This document shows, in pieces, positions 26,566 through 37,791 of a stretch of 64,000 nucleotides of DNA. The stretch's first letter is position 1. Each line of letters starts with the position of its first letter. The translations under genes and the position numbers were made by a program. Source of the stretch: Pseudomonas viridiflava (lineage in GTDB: Bacteria > Pseudomonadota > Gammaproteobacteria > Pseudomonadales > Pseudomonadaceae); NCBI RefSeq assembly GCF_900582195.1, contig NZ_UTHA01000001.1, forward strand, positions 913,367 to 977,366, read 5' to 3'. A model generated the notes under the pieces. That model was not told the DNA's origin, ran no database searches, and worked only from the letters and a program-made list of their open reading frames with translations.

Positions 26566-26970
26566 CTATTTCAGGCGCGGCCGTTCCATGGCGATCACCG
26601 AGGTCTCAAACCCCAGGCTGGCAAAAAAGGCCTCTGCACCTTCGCGCCCGGCACGTAGCACCCAGGTAATTTCGGGATTGTCGCCCATGATGTGCTCGAC
26701 CAGTGCGCGGCCAATCCCCGCCCGCCGATGCTGGTCATCGACCACCACCATCGACAGGTATCCGTTGGACAGACCGTCGCTGATCCCGCGAGCGAATCCG
26801 ATGATCTGCTCACCCTCGACGGCGACGGCGGTGCGCTGAGAGTTCTTGATCAGCAGGGCGAAGTGTTCAGCTGAGCCGGTGCGATGGCCCCAGCCATGCT
26901 GCCCGAGAAACTGCCGCACCGATTCTGTTTCGGCGGGTAGTAAATCGCGTACGTTGAGTGTGTTGTTCAT
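26566..26970 (-). CDS. GNAT-family N-acetyltransferase
   Basis: A 134-residue acetyltransferase with the core GNAT pattern: IIGFARGISDGLSNGYLSMV, the acetyl-CoA loop VDDQHRRAGIGRALVEHIMG (Q/RxxGxG/A as RRAGIG), and a C-terminal AFFASLGFETS. It keeps the short form common in bacterial GNATs. The substrate is unknown. It is a monocistronic minus-strand gene, 54 bp upstream of the LysR gene's stop. Confidence 0.85.
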   Translation of the reverse strand: MNNTLNVRDLLPAETESVRQFLGQHGWGHRTGSAEHFALLIKNSQRTAVAVEGEQIIGFARGISDGLSNGYLSMVVVDDQHRRAGIGRALVEHIMGDNPEITWVLRAGREGAEAFFASLGFETSVIAMERPRLK

Positions 26971-27024
26971 CTGCTGTTGGGGTCCTTGTCAGCGATTTTT
27001 CATGGAAGGATTCAGCGGGCAGCC

Positions 27025-27930
27025 TCAGGATTTCCCCCACGTCTGCATCGCGAACTCCACGAACCGGCGCAATTTCGGCAAACGATAACGATCCGGCGCG
27101 TAGAGCAGATGCATCGGTCGGCTGGGTGGCTGGAAGTCGGCGATTACCTTCACCAGTCGGCCTTCACGCAGGTCTTGTTCCACCAGCGCATCCGGCAGCA
27201 TCACGATGCCCATGCCGGTGCGGGCAGCCTGATGTAAACCGGCAGAGCTGTTGATCAGCATAGGCCCGCTGACATCGACCATGATTTCCCCTTCGGGCCC
27301 GCCGAGGCGCCAGCGCTTTTCCACCGATTGCCAGTCATCGCCGGCGGGATAGGCGAACGACAGGCAGTCGTGTTGTTGCAGGTCTTCCGGGGTTTTCGGC
27401 ATGCCGCGCCGGGCGACATAGTGCGGCGAGGCGCACACGGTCAGGGTGTAGTCGATCAAGGGCCGGGCGATCAGGTTGGACTGCTCGAAATTGCCCAGCC
27501 GAAACGCCACATCCAGGCCGCTCTCCAGCAGATCGGGACGGCTGTTGGTCAGCACCACATCGAGTTTGACCTGCGGATACAGCAACGAAAATTCACTCAG
27601 CGCCGGCGCCAGCCGTTCAACGCCGAACGTCAGCGGCGCGGTAAGGCGCAGCATGCCCCGGGGTTGATCGAGGGTCTGCTCGGCGAGGCGTTCGGAATCG
27701 GCGACCAATCCCAACACTTCCAGACAGCGCTGGTAATAAACACTGCCGAATTCAGTGAGGCGCTGACGGCGAGTGGTGCGTTGCAGCAGTTGCACACCGA
27801 GCCGTTGTTCCAGCGCACGCAGGTGATTGCCAACCATGGTCGTCGACATGTCGCACTGCAACGCGGCCGCAGTCATGCTCCCGGCTTCGACGACTTTGAC
27901 GTACACGCTCATTGACTGGAACAGGTCCAT
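27025..27930 (-). CDS. LysR-family transcriptional regulator
   Basis: A 301-residue LysR regulator with an N-terminal winged helix-turn-helix (about 1-60, GSMTAAALQCDMSTTMVGNH) and a substrate-binding domain (about 90-295). The N-terminus is of the subgroup with a short MDLFQSMSVYVKV start. The start at 27930 is preferred over 27936. It is divergent from the aminotransferase gene at 28033 with a 102-bp spacer, so it probably controls it. Confidence 0.9.
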   Translation of the reverse strand: MDLFQSMSVYVKVVEAGSMTAAALQCDMSTTMVGNHLRALEQRLGVQLLQRTTRRQRLTEFGSVYYQRCLEVLGLVADSERLAEQTLDQPRGMLRLTAPLTFGVERLAPALSEFSLLYPQVKLDVVLTNSRPDLLESGLDVAFRLGNFEQSNLIARPLIDYTLTVCASPHYVARRGMPKTPEDLQQHDCLSFAYPAGDDWQSVEKRWRLGGPEGEIMVDVSGPMLINSSAGLHQAARTGMGIVMLPDALVEQDLREGRLVKVIADFQPPSRPMHLLYAPDRYRLPKLRRFVEFAMQTWGKS

Positions 27931-28032
27931 TATCAAGTCCTGCTTTTAAATGAATGAAGTTTTGCCGAGTTTATCCAGTTTTGCTGGCTAACCATACTGC
28001 CAGCACACCGCCCTGCACTGGAGTTTGAAGTC

Positions 28033-29205
28033 ATGACCGCCGCCCTGATGAACACCTACCAACCACTGGCCTTGAGTTTCACCAAAGGCCTGGGCACTCG
28101 CCTGTGGGATCAGGCCGGTCGCGAGTATCTCGATGCAGTTGCCGGTGTGGCGGTGACCAATGTCGGCCACTCACACCCGCGAATTGTTTCGGCGATCAGC
28201 GAGCAGGCGGGATTGCTGCTGCACACGTCGAATCTGTACAGCATCGACTGGCAGCAACAACTGGCCAAGCGGCTGACCGAGCTGTCGGGGATGGAGCGGG
28301 CGTTCTTCAATAATTCGGGGGCCGAAGCCAATGAAACGGCGTTGAAACTCGCGCGTTTGTACGGCTGGCGCAAGGGCATTGAACAACCACTGGTGGTGGT
28401 CATGGCCAACGCCTTCCACGGCCGCACACTCGGCACTTTGTCGGCGAGCGATGGCCCGGCGGTGCGCCTGGGTTTCAATGAATTGCCGGGGGATTTCATC
28501 AAAGTGCCATTTGGTGATCTCGCAGCGCTGGAGCAGCTGCAGCAAAAGCACGGCGAGCGCATCGTCGCGATTCTGGTCGAGCCAATCCAGGGCGAAAGCG
28601 GTGTGCAGCTCGCGCCGCCGGGTTACCTGAAAGCCCTGCGTGAACTGTGCAATCGCCATGCGTGGTTATTGATGCTCGATGAAATCCAGACCGGCATCGG
28701 CCGCACCGGGCATTGGTTCGCGTTTCAACATGAAGGCATTGTCCCGGACGTCATGACCCTGGCAAAAGGACTGGGCAATGGCGTGCCGATCGGCGCTTGC
28801 CTGGCCCGGGGCAGGGCGGCGGATCTGTTTACGCCCGGCAGCCATGGCAGCACCTTTGGCGGCAATCCACTGGCGTGTCGGGTCGGTTGCACGGTGCTGG
28901 ATATCATCGAAGAGCAGGGCCTGCTGGAAAACGCCCGGATTCAGGGGGAGCGGCTGTTGACTCGTCTGCGTGCAGAACTGGCGGACAATCCCAATGTGCT
29001 GGCGATTCGCGGGCAGGGCTTGATGATCGGTATCGAGCTGAAACAACCGGTGCGTGATCTGACCCTGATCGCGGCGCGGGATCATGGGCTGTTGATCAAC
29101 GTCACGCGGGGCAAGACGATACGGCTGCTGCCACCGTTGACGATTGATGAGCGGGAGGTGGAGATGATTGTCAGAGGAATTGGACGGATTGTTTCCGCGA
29201 ATTAA
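28033..29205 (+). CDS. class III aminotransferase, acetylornithine aminotransferase-like
   Basis: A 390-residue PLP enzyme of the ArgD group. The phosphate-binding segment is [18 protein letters not shown], the PLP aspartate lies in [15 protein letters not shown], and the Schiff-base lysine in [16 protein letters not shown] (about residue 240). [13 protein letters not shown] is typical of ArgD. It lies away from other arginine genes and beside its own LysR regulator, so it may be a second, catabolic or specialised ArgD-type enzyme rather than the biosynthetic one. The exact substrate is not readable from sequence. Confidence 0.88.
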   Translation: MTAALMNTYQPLALSFTKGLGTRLWDQAGREYLDAVAGVAVTNVGHSHPRIVSAISEQAGLLLHTSNLYSIDWQQQLAKRLTELSGMERAFFNNSGAEANETALKLARLYGWRKGIEQPLVVVMANAFHGRTLGTLSASDGPAVRLGFNELPGDFIKVPFGDLAALEQLQQKHGERIVAILVEPIQGESGVQLAPPGYLKALRELCNRHAWLLMLDEIQTGIGRTGHWFAFQHEGIVPDVMTLAKGLGNGVPIGACLARGRAADLFTPGSHGSTFGGNPLACRVGCTVLDIIEEQGLLENARIQGERLLTRLRAELADNPNVLAIRGQGLMIGIELKQPVRDLTLIAARDHGLLINVTRGKTIRLLPPLTIDEREVEMIVRGIGRIVSAN

Positions 29206-29233
29206 TGGATATCCGATAACCCTGTGGGAGCCT

Positions 29234-31153
29234 CTAGTCCGGATAATCCGCCAGATCCGGCGCCAGCATCCGCGTCTTCGCCTTGCCATTCGAATTGTGC
29301 TGAATGATCTCGCGCGGCTGTCCCTGTTCATTGAAAAACACCTGACCGATCCCCGCCGAATTCCACAGCCGTTCACCTGCCTCAGCATGCTCGGGCGTAT
29401 ACGGCACGATGCGCATGCGGCGGCGTTTGGTAAACCAGTTCAGCGGGGAGCGTGGCGAGTAGAGCCAGCGGTTGAGGCGGTCGAACCATTCCAGCAGGCT
29501 TTTCGGAAACTCGTTCTTGATCCCGCTGCTGGTGATCTGCCAGATCCGCGGCCCGGCCTTGCGGTGTCGGATAAGTACTTCGTAGACGAAGGAATAATGC
29601 ACATCGCCGGACAGCACCACGTAGTTACCCGGCGTGCGGGAGTGGCGGAAAATGTTCAGGATTACCTGCGCCGCGCCGCGATGGGCCATCCAGTTTTCTG
29701 CGTCGACCAGCAGCGGAAAACCGCACCAACTGAAGACCTTTTGCACGGTTTCAATCAGCTTCACGCCGAAGATCGGCGCCGGGGAAACGATGATCGCTGA
29801 CGGGTGATCGAGCAGTTCCTGTTGCAGTTCGCTCAACGCCTCCCAATCGAGCAGGCCCGACGGTTGCTTGAGCGCCATCTCACTGCGCCAGCGTCGGGTG
29901 CGCGTGTCGATGACCACCAGTGCCGGACTGGTTGGCAGTACGAAATGCCAATGCTGAAAGCGCAGCAGGTTATCGATCAAATCGTCCTGCACCGGGCTGT
30001 CGAGGTACTGATCATCCCCGCTGGCGCTAAGGCTCAGGGTTTTCCCCAGCACATCCTTGAACGCATCGGGATTATTGCCCCAGCCCTGACACAACATATA
30101 GGCGATCAGAGCATTGCCGATGATGCGTTTGGAGAACGGATGGCCGTAGGCCGTTTCCTCCCATTGCGCCGACAGGTTCCAGTCGTCGGTGATGTCGTGA
30201 TCATCGAAAATCATCAGGCTCGGCAGATGCGCGAGCGCGCGGGCGACCTTGTCCAATCCAGCCTTGAAGGCGTCGATGCGAGTCTGTTCGAGGGTGTAGC
30301 GCTTGAGGCGTTCGGGCGTCAGTAAGGGCGCTTGCGGATTGATCAGCGACCAGGCCGTCGGTGACCACACCAGCAGATACATCGCCATGACTTCGGCGAA
30401 CGTCACCAGGTGATTGTCAGCGCTGCTGCTGGTGAAAATCGGCTTACGCGCACCGCCGAAAAATCGCTCGCGCAATGTCTCGTTGCTCTCCAGCGCTGGT
30501 AACAAATCCGCACGGTGGTAGTAACTGGCCGGGTGTTCATAGAGCTTCGCGCTGTCGCTGACGACGGCGCCTTCGAGGTGTTCGTCGAACAGGCCGAGTC
30601 GTTCGATCAAGGCATGAATCGCCCGCAACATCGGGCCGGCGACATCGTCGGCGTAGACCTGATCGCCGCTCATCATTAACAGGGCGGGGCGTTGTTGCGG
30701 ATCGGTTTCCGTCGCCAGCAATTGGTCGACGCACAGCAAACCATCCGTCGCCGGGTGATGCGGCTTGCGGCAAGAGCCGTGCAGCAGTTGATCGATCCGC
30801 GAGCGCAGGACGAAGTTCGGACTGGTTGCATCGCCGTACAGCAGATGCGCCGCCCAGTCGGCGATGCCCTCTGCATTGTCGATCAGCAGGTCATAGTCGA
30901 TCCGCGTATCGCAGGGCAGGGCGCTGTCGAGAGAAACATCGATGAGGTGAACAAACGCCTGACGACCTACGGGAATGACCGTACATTTCCCGGTGTCGAG
31001 AGGAATGTCTCCTACACCTTGCAGGCGCAAGGTCAGCGCCAGTGGCCGCGTGCCGACCAGCCACATGACCACGCGCGTTGGTTCCAGCCGTCGCAGGAGC
31101 GGGCCGGCCAGGACAGGAGGCAGCGGGATCAGGTCAGCGGGTGTCGAAGACAT
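29234..31153 (-). CDS. PhoD-like metallophosphatase
   Basis: A 639-residue protein of the alkaline phosphatase D/PhoD-like group. Metal-binding motifs are present in order: LLMMSGDQVYADDVAG (Asp/Tyr), LMIFDDHDITDDWN (Asp/His pair) and NYVVLSGDVHYSFVYE (Asp/His). No Tat or Sec signal is present, so it is probably cytoplasmic, unlike secreted PhoD. The ATG at 31153 is chosen over a TTG three codons upstream. Its substrate is unknown. Confidence 0.82.
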   Translation of the reverse strand: MSSTPADLIPLPPVLAGPLLRRLEPTRVVMWLVGTRPLALTLRLQGVGDIPLDTGKCTVIPVGRQAFVHLIDVSLDSALPCDTRIDYDLLIDNAEGIADWAAHLLYGDATSPNFVLRSRIDQLLHGSCRKPHHPATDGLLCVDQLLATETDPQQRPALLMMSGDQVYADDVAGPMLRAIHALIERLGLFDEHLEGAVVSDSAKLYEHPASYYHRADLLPALESNETLRERFFGGARKPIFTSSSADNHLVTFAEVMAMYLLVWSPTAWSLINPQAPLLTPERLKRYTLEQTRIDAFKAGLDKVARALAHLPSLMIFDDHDITDDWNLSAQWEETAYGHPFSKRIIGNALIAYMLCQGWGNNPDAFKDVLGKTLSLSASGDDQYLDSPVQDDLIDNLLRFQHWHFVLPTSPALVVIDTRTRRWRSEMALKQPSGLLDWEALSELQQELLDHPSAIIVSPAPIFGVKLIETVQKVFSWCGFPLLVDAENWMAHRGAAQVILNIFRHSRTPGNYVVLSGDVHYSFVYEVLIRHRKAGPRIWQITSSGIKNEFPKSLLEWFDRLNRWLYSPRSPLNWFTKRRRMRIVPYTPEHAEAGERLWNSAGIGQVFFNEQGQPREIIQHNSNGKAKTRMLAPDLADYPD

Positions 31154-31224
31154 CGAGGGCAAAGCTCAAGGCGCACAGGCCGGCGATGATAGCGCAGCCG
31201 GCGCCTTGAACCCTTAAATAAGCC

Positions 31225-31962
31225 TTAAGAGTCGGCTTTTTGCACTTTCAGCGCCAACAAACGCCATTGCGCAGGTAGCGCGTCCACTCGCGGCTGCTCT
31301 TGCACGGAGCAATCGAAACGGTAGGTGACATCGTCGCCGTTCATGTTGCGTGCGGTGACGGTGTTGTTGAAGGTGTAGACCTGATCCTTAAAGCGATGGC
31401 TGACCAGCGCTTTGCTGTCAGCAAAACGCGCCGAAGCGGGAAAGCGCAACGTGCTGGTCACAAACGGGCTGCACATGACATACGCGATCATCGACTTGTC
31501 GGCCTGTGCGTCGCCACGCAATTTCTTGTTCAGCGCTGCCAGGGCCATGCGACCGTCATAGTCGCTTTGATCCAGCACAGTCTGTAACCCGATTGATTTA
31601 GGCGCTCGGCTGGCGTAATTCGGCAACAGCGCAGAGTCGGCGGGAGAGGGCTTGTCATCCGGCTCGATGGCCGCAAAAGCCGGCGCATCCTTCAGTTCGG
31701 CAGCGGGTGTGACTGCCTCGGCTTCAGGCAATAGAGAGGTCGGCTCGATGACTTGTGCGTTTTCAGCCTGCGCCGGTTCATAGTCATGCGACGAAGGAAA
31801 CAACGACAACGTGATCGACAGCACCACCATCGCGACAATGAAACCACCCGCTGCGCCGACGATATTGCCGTAGAAAATATTCCAGCTGCCACGGTTCTTG
31901 ACCACCCAGCGCCACATGAACCCCCAAACCGCGACAATCGCCAGAAAACGCAGAAACTCCAT
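31225..31962 (-). CDS. membrane-anchored hypothetical protein
   Basis: A 245-residue protein with two N-terminal hydrophobic segments (about 4-18 and 30-52) around WRWVVKNRGSWNIFYGNIVG, then a Pro/Ala/Glu-rich linker (about 60-125) and a C-terminal soluble domain with two cysteines (VMCSPFV and FDCSVQEQ). The ATG at 31962 has AAGGAAAGGA upstream. Its N-terminal membrane part resembles that of the next gene (32078-32437), so the two are related by duplication. Function unknown. Confidence 0.7.
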   Translation of the reverse strand: MEFLRFLAIVAVWGFMWRWVVKNRGSWNIFYGNIVGAAGGFIVAMVVLSITLSLFPSSHDYEPAQAENAQVIEPTSLLPEAEAVTPAAELKDAPAFAAIEPDDKPSPADSALLPNYASRAPKSIGLQTVLDQSDYDGRMALAALNKKLRGDAQADKSMIAYVMCSPFVTSTLRFPASARFADSKALVSHRFKDQVYTFNNTVTARNMNGDDVTYRFDCSVQEQPRVDALPAQWRLLALKVQKADS

Positions 31963-32077
31963 TTGATCCTTTCCTTAAACCTTCCAAACCTGAAATCAAC
32001 GCACGCCCAAGGTGAACGCTGACGATGGGCGGCAAGATAACAAAACAGACGTGTAATGCCAGTGACGAAAGCGGTGC

Positions 32078-32437
32078 TCAGTGAAAATTAAGCGCGAAAA
32101 ACGCCAGCGTCGTCACACCAGCAGCCAGCCCACAGATACCGGCGAAAAGTTGCCGGGCCAACGGATGCTCTGGCTGAGGACGTCTGACCAGCCACATCCA
32201 GACACCCGCCAGCACGCCGAATGTGGTGATTATTTGCAACACGCTACTGGCCAGGTTCTCCGGCGAAGGAGACACGTGCGCCGGAAAAAGGCCTGAGCAG
32301 ACCACCGAAAAAATCATCGCTACGATAAAGCCGCTGGCAGCACCCGCCAGGTTGGCGAGGATCAGGTTCCAGGCACCACGGGTCTGCACGACCCAAGCCC
32401 AAACGGCTGCCCAGACGAAAAAGTACAACACGGCCAT
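32078..32437 (-). CDS. small membrane protein, paralogous to the 31225 gene
   Basis: A 119-residue protein with about four membrane helices. Its first part (FFVWAAVWAWVVQTRGAWN, then GAASGFIVAMIFSVV) aligns with the N-terminus of the neighbouring 31225-31962 protein (RGSWN ... GAAGGFIVAMVVLSI), but it lacks the soluble C-terminal domain. The start at 32437 gives this match and has AGGGAG upstream; the longer frame to 32605 would run into the divergent gene at 32562. Function unknown. Confidence 0.65.
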   Translation of the reverse strand: MAVLYFFVWAAVWAWVVQTRGAWNLILANLAGAASGFIVAMIFSVVCSGLFPAHVSPSPENLASSVLQIITTFGVLAGVWMWLVRRPQPEHPLARQLFAGICGLAAGVTTLAFFALNFH

Positions 32438-32561
32438 CAAGGTGTATCTCCCTCTGAAAATCGACTCCATCGAGGCGTTGGCGACCTCATTACTGGCAGT
32501 GGACGGCACGATAGCAAAATAGTAGCGTCGCGCCACTGCCCATCTCCGTAACGGACTACCC

Positions 32562-33308
32562 ATGCCAGTCAGTACCCATTGCTTGCGCCTGCTCTGCGCA
32601 ATCACACTCGCCGCTGCAATGGCCCCCGCATTGGCCGCCGTGCAAGAACACCCGGAAAACAGCTGGAAGTATTACGCCGGCAACTGCCAGCGCGTGCAGG
32701 AAAAAATGGCCGACGTACAGAGCGGTCGCACCACCGCCTACGACGTGATGTTTGCCCTGGAAAGCAACCTGCAGACCATGAATGAACACCGCTCGAACCT
32801 GACGCCCAATCACCTCGGCTCCCGGGAATTTGCACAATGCGAAAACGTAGCGGGCCAGGCTGAAGCGATGATCGCCCAAGGCAAAGCCGAGTTCGCCGCA
32901 AAAATGCAAGGTGCCGCGGAGGAGGGCCGCATTGCCCACCAGAACTCCCCCGAATACCAACGCGCCCGCGCCCTCGGCTACAGCGACGTCGGTGATATAT
33001 CTTTCCTGAAACTGCACGAAGACACCGACGGCGAAGCACGCCTGAAAACCATGCTGATCACCGTCGACGAAATCTGCGGCCAATACTTCCGCGCCACCCA
33101 ATACGTGAAGCCGTATGTGATCTATACGGTTCGGCCTTCTGACGGCGGTTGTGGCGAAGTGAAGCGCGTAGCGGTGGTTGGTGGCCGATCCGTGGAGAAG
33201 GGCGATTACATTGATGAGAAGGGCGAGTTTCAGTATCTGGGCTGGAAGAAGCTTGTTGGCGCCGATGGCTTTCCAACCGATATCCGCGTGTTGAAAGCCC
33301 GTCGTTGA
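32562..33308 (+). CDS. exported hypothetical protein
   Basis: A 248-residue protein with a signal peptide (CAITLAAAMAPALA, cleavage near AVQ). The mature part starts EHPENSWKYYAGNCQRVQEK and has cysteines at GNCQRV, EFAQCENV, DEICGQY and GGCGEVK, an even set that could pair in the periplasm. A Glu/Ala helix region (about 100-130) precedes the C-terminal domain. No family is recognised. It is the first of three plus-strand genes that include a PH-domain protein and a membrane-anchored protein. Confidence 0.65.
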   Translation: MPVSTHCLRLLCAITLAAAMAPALAAVQEHPENSWKYYAGNCQRVQEKMADVQSGRTTAYDVMFALESNLQTMNEHRSNLTPNHLGSREFAQCENVAGQAEAMIAQGKAEFAAKMQGAAEEGRIAHQNSPEYQRARALGYSDVGDISFLKLHEDTDGEARLKTMLITVDEICGQYFRATQYVKPYVIYTVRPSDGGCGEVKRVAVVGGRSVEKGDYIDEKGEFQYLGWKKLVGADGFPTDIRVLKARR

Positions 33309-33353
33309 ACCAAAGAAATACCGGGATGTTTTCTTGAATATGAGGATGGACAG

Positions 33354-33725
33354 ATGATCGACTTCAACAACAAAGGCTTCTTCAAGCTCAAGCAGAACGA
33401 TGAGTACGCCGAACGCGTAAGCGCGCTGTTGCTCGACGGCGAGGAAGTGATCGACTCTTACAAGGCCATGCGTGACGGCGTGGTGTTTACCAACAAACGC
33501 ATCATCGCGGTCAACGTTCAGGGCATTACCGGCAGCAAGAAGGATTTCACGTCCTTGCCGTACAAGAACATCGTCGCCTACTCCGTGGAAACCTCGGGCA
33601 CCTTCGATCTGGATTCGGAGCTGGAGATCTACTTTTCGTCACTGGGGAAAGTGAAGTTCGAATTCACCGGGAAGACCTCGATGGTGGAGATTTCGAAATA
33701 TATTTCAAGTCATCTCCTGAAGTAG
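33354..33725 (+). CDS. bacterial PH-domain protein (bPH type)
   Basis: A 123-residue soluble protein that is nearly all one pleckstrin-homology-like fold. The hallmark GVVFTNKRIIAVNVQGITGS (strands with TNKR) is seen at about 41-60, followed by FTSLPYKNIVAYSVETSG and a C-terminal amphipathic helix. Such bacterial domains often form rings or sense envelope stress, but this one has no known role. GAGG lies eight bases before the ATG. Confidence 0.8.
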   Translation: MIDFNNKGFFKLKQNDEYAERVSALLLDGEEVIDSYKAMRDGVVFTNKRIIAVNVQGITGSKKDFTSLPYKNIVAYSVETSGTFDLDSELEIYFSSLGKVKFEFTGKTSMVEISKYISSHLLK

Positions 33726-33771
33726 TTCGGGCGCGCGAGTCCGATAATTTAAATTTAATAAGGGGTCAAGA

Positions 33772-34353
33772 ATGAGTGGTTGGTCGTCGGATACATGGCA
33801 GAAAATTGGTATCGTCTTCGCTATTGCTTTTGGGTTGTGGGGCGCTGGATTGAGTACCTTTCAGGAGTACCGAAATTACAAGAAAGGCGTTCCCAAGATC
33901 TATACCCAATTAACCGTCTCGCGACCCGATTTCAAGGAGGGGGCTAAATCACGTCCTGCTACATTTGTCGTAACAGCAAACAATGCTGGTCAAAGCTCTT
34001 TGACATTTATGCCCACTGTTTCTGTACTGGTGGTCAATCCCGGTTCAGGCCTTAGCCAGACGGTGAGTGGGCAGTTAGCGACGAGCGAAGTCTATGGTTT
34101 GCCGCAAACGTTGAAATCTGGGGAGCGAATCACCGCTACTTTTACGTCTGATGATTCTGATGCTGTATTTGGTCCGAACATGCAATACATCGTCATTCTG
34201 CAAACGGAGGAAGGGCTTTTATACATTACAGAAAATAGAGCAGGCCCAATAAAGGATGCAGATGCATACAAGTCGCTTTTGGAAATGGTGAAATATCAGG
34301 CGAAGGTTAACTTTCAAAGCCGCCCTGCGGCCATGATGGAGTCAGGACAGTAA
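33772..34353 (+). CDS. membrane-anchored hypothetical protein
   Basis: A 193-residue protein with one N-terminal membrane helix (about 10-30, IGIVFAIAFGLWGAGLSTFQ) and an extracytoplasmic beta-rich domain (about 45-165) with no cysteine. AAGGGG lies before the ATG. It is noticeably less GC-rich than the surrounding genes, a sign of recent acquisition. It may be cotranscribed with the PH-domain gene 46 bp upstream. Function unknown. Confidence 0.65.
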   Translation: MSGWSSDTWQKIGIVFAIAFGLWGAGLSTFQEYRNYKKGVPKIYTQLTVSRPDFKEGAKSRPATFVVTANNAGQSSLTFMPTVSVLVVNPGSGLSQTVSGQLATSEVYGLPQTLKSGERITATFTSDDSDAVFGPNMQYIVILQTEEGLLYITENRAGPIKDADAYKSLLEMVKYQAKVNFQSRPAAMMESGQ

Positions 34354-34393
34354 TTACTACTTAAAGAACAGCGGAAATAGAATGTCTCAGGTG

Positions 34394-34723
34394 TTACTGA
34401 ATGGCTTTCAAATAGTCCCTGAGTATCAGGAGCGGCTCACTGAGCTGCTCCATCGACTGAGCCTTTCTGACCTCAGTTGAAAGTTTGTAAAGTTCACGCC
34501 CTAACGGTTTTTCAACACCGCCCAAGGCATCCATTGCCAGACGCAGGCATTCATTCACTTTGAACTGAATGGTCTCGACATCTCCGCGCCGCACCAGCAA
34601 TTCGAACACGTCTTTCTGGTAATCACCCATGACCATGTCATCCCGTAGAATCGGGCTCAGGCCTTCTTCCTCGTAAGCGAGTTTGAGGGAGAAAAGGGCG
34701 ACTGTTTCCAGTGACGTTTCCAT
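34394..34723 (-). CDS. hypothetical protein
   Basis: A 109-residue all-helical, soluble protein (VALFSLKLAYEEEGLSPILR ... QFKVNECLRLAMDALGGVEK). It is convergent with the 33772 gene. No motif or family was recognised, and there is no signal peptide or membrane helix. Confidence 0.55.
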   Translation of the reverse strand: METSLETVALFSLKLAYEEEGLSPILRDDMVMGDYQKDVFELLVRRGDVETIQFKVNECLRLAMDALGGVEKPLGRELYKLSTEVRKAQSMEQLSEPLLILRDYLKAIQ

Positions 34724-34990
34724 GGGGTGCCTTTAGCGACGTCCGTCAGTGTGAGAGTTGATGACTGGAGGCAGCCACCGTTAGGTGCAGGATGCGCTGG
34801 GCTGCCTTCAGAGTGGCGGGATTATACGGAGCGGGATCAACAAGTGCAGCCCAAAGGCGAGGCCGGGCATACTGAAGCCGATCAATAACCTTCACGGGAT
34901 TGAGCGGCATTTCCATCGGAGGCCGGCGAGTATTATGGTGAGCCTTCACACACTCGACGTTAACTGTTGGATACGAATGGAGTGACGACC

Positions 34991-35251
34991 ATGGAATACG
35001 ACGACAAACTGATGGAAGACGCCGTGCTTGCCCTGTTGGCGGCACTCAGCTCCGACGACGGCAATGCCTGGAAAGGGTTCGACTTCGAGATCATGAACCG
35101 ATTGCATGAACAGGGTTTCATCAGTAACCCGGTGAACAGGAACAAGTCGGTCTGGTTGACGGAGGAGGGGCTGGAGCGGGGGCGGGCGATAGCGGAGCGG
35201 TTGTTTGGGGGAAGTGCTCAGGCTGAGCCTGCAAACGAGTCCGACACCTGA
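34991..35251 (+). CDS. DUF6429 family protein
   Basis: An 86-residue protein starting MEYDDKLMEDAVLALLAALS, a pattern I associate with DUF6429, a small winged-helix-like family of unknown role found near mobile and accessory genes. The ATG at 34991 has GGAG seven bases upstream; a frame open from 34967 adds eight residues without support. It lies just before the tRNA-Leu. Confidence 0.7.
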   Translation: MEYDDKLMEDAVLALLAALSSDDGNAWKGFDFEIMNRLHEQGFISNPVNRNKSVWLTEEGLERGRAIAERLFGGSAQAEPANESDT

Positions 35252-35323
35252 GTCCGTGCCATGTCACGTGCGACCCGCGCGGTGTTGAGCTTTCAGCATT
35301 GCGCGTCCACTTTCCGACAGACG

Positions 35324-35352
35324 AAAAAAAAGGCCTTGCTAAGCAAGACCTT
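35324..35352 (-). terminator. terminator of the tRNA-Leu transcript
   Basis: Read on the minus strand, AAGGTCTTGCTT pairs with AGCAAGGCCTT and is followed by a run of eight T, directly downstream of the tRNA 3' end. Confidence 0.85.
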
Positions 35353-35361
35353 TCTTAATTT

Positions 35362-35446
35362 TGGTGCCCCGAGGGAGACTCGAACTCCCACTCCTTTCGA
35401 AAACGGATTTTGAATCCGCCGCGTCTACCAATTCCGCCATCAGGGC
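35362..35446 (-). tRNA. tRNA-Leu (CAA anticodon)
   Basis: An 85-nt tRNA with acceptor stem GCCCTGA paired to the TCGGGGC segment, encoded CCA end, a D-arm with GAATTGGTAGACGC, anticodon loop TTCAAAA giving anticodon CAA, a long variable arm as expected for leucine, and a T-arm with GTTCGAGTC. Its orientation is away from queA. Confidence 0.96.
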
Positions 35447-35553
35447 TCAATGGCGGCGAAGTATAGAGATGAGATTACCGTCGGTCAATCAGGTACATAG
35501 AGAATTTTCGATATTTCCGCTAGACTTTCCGGCCCTGCTAGACGAACCCCATC

Positions 35554-37748
<2,195 letters not shown>

Positions 37749-37791
37749 GTTTTCTGACCCCAAGATTCAACATTTGCAACTGGAGTGCTAA

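Noticed and set aside
34746..34916. A 56-codon frame on the minus strand (MEMPLNPVKVIDRLQYARPR...) upstream of the DUF6429 gene
   Set aside because: It has no convincing ribosome site, is short, and lies in the upstream region of 34991. Some codon regularity is seen, but not enough to call a gene.
35362..35446. tRNA-Leu as an island integration site
   Set aside because: No integrase gene and no repeat of the tRNA 3' end were seen in the neighbouring accessory region, so there is no evidence of an att site.
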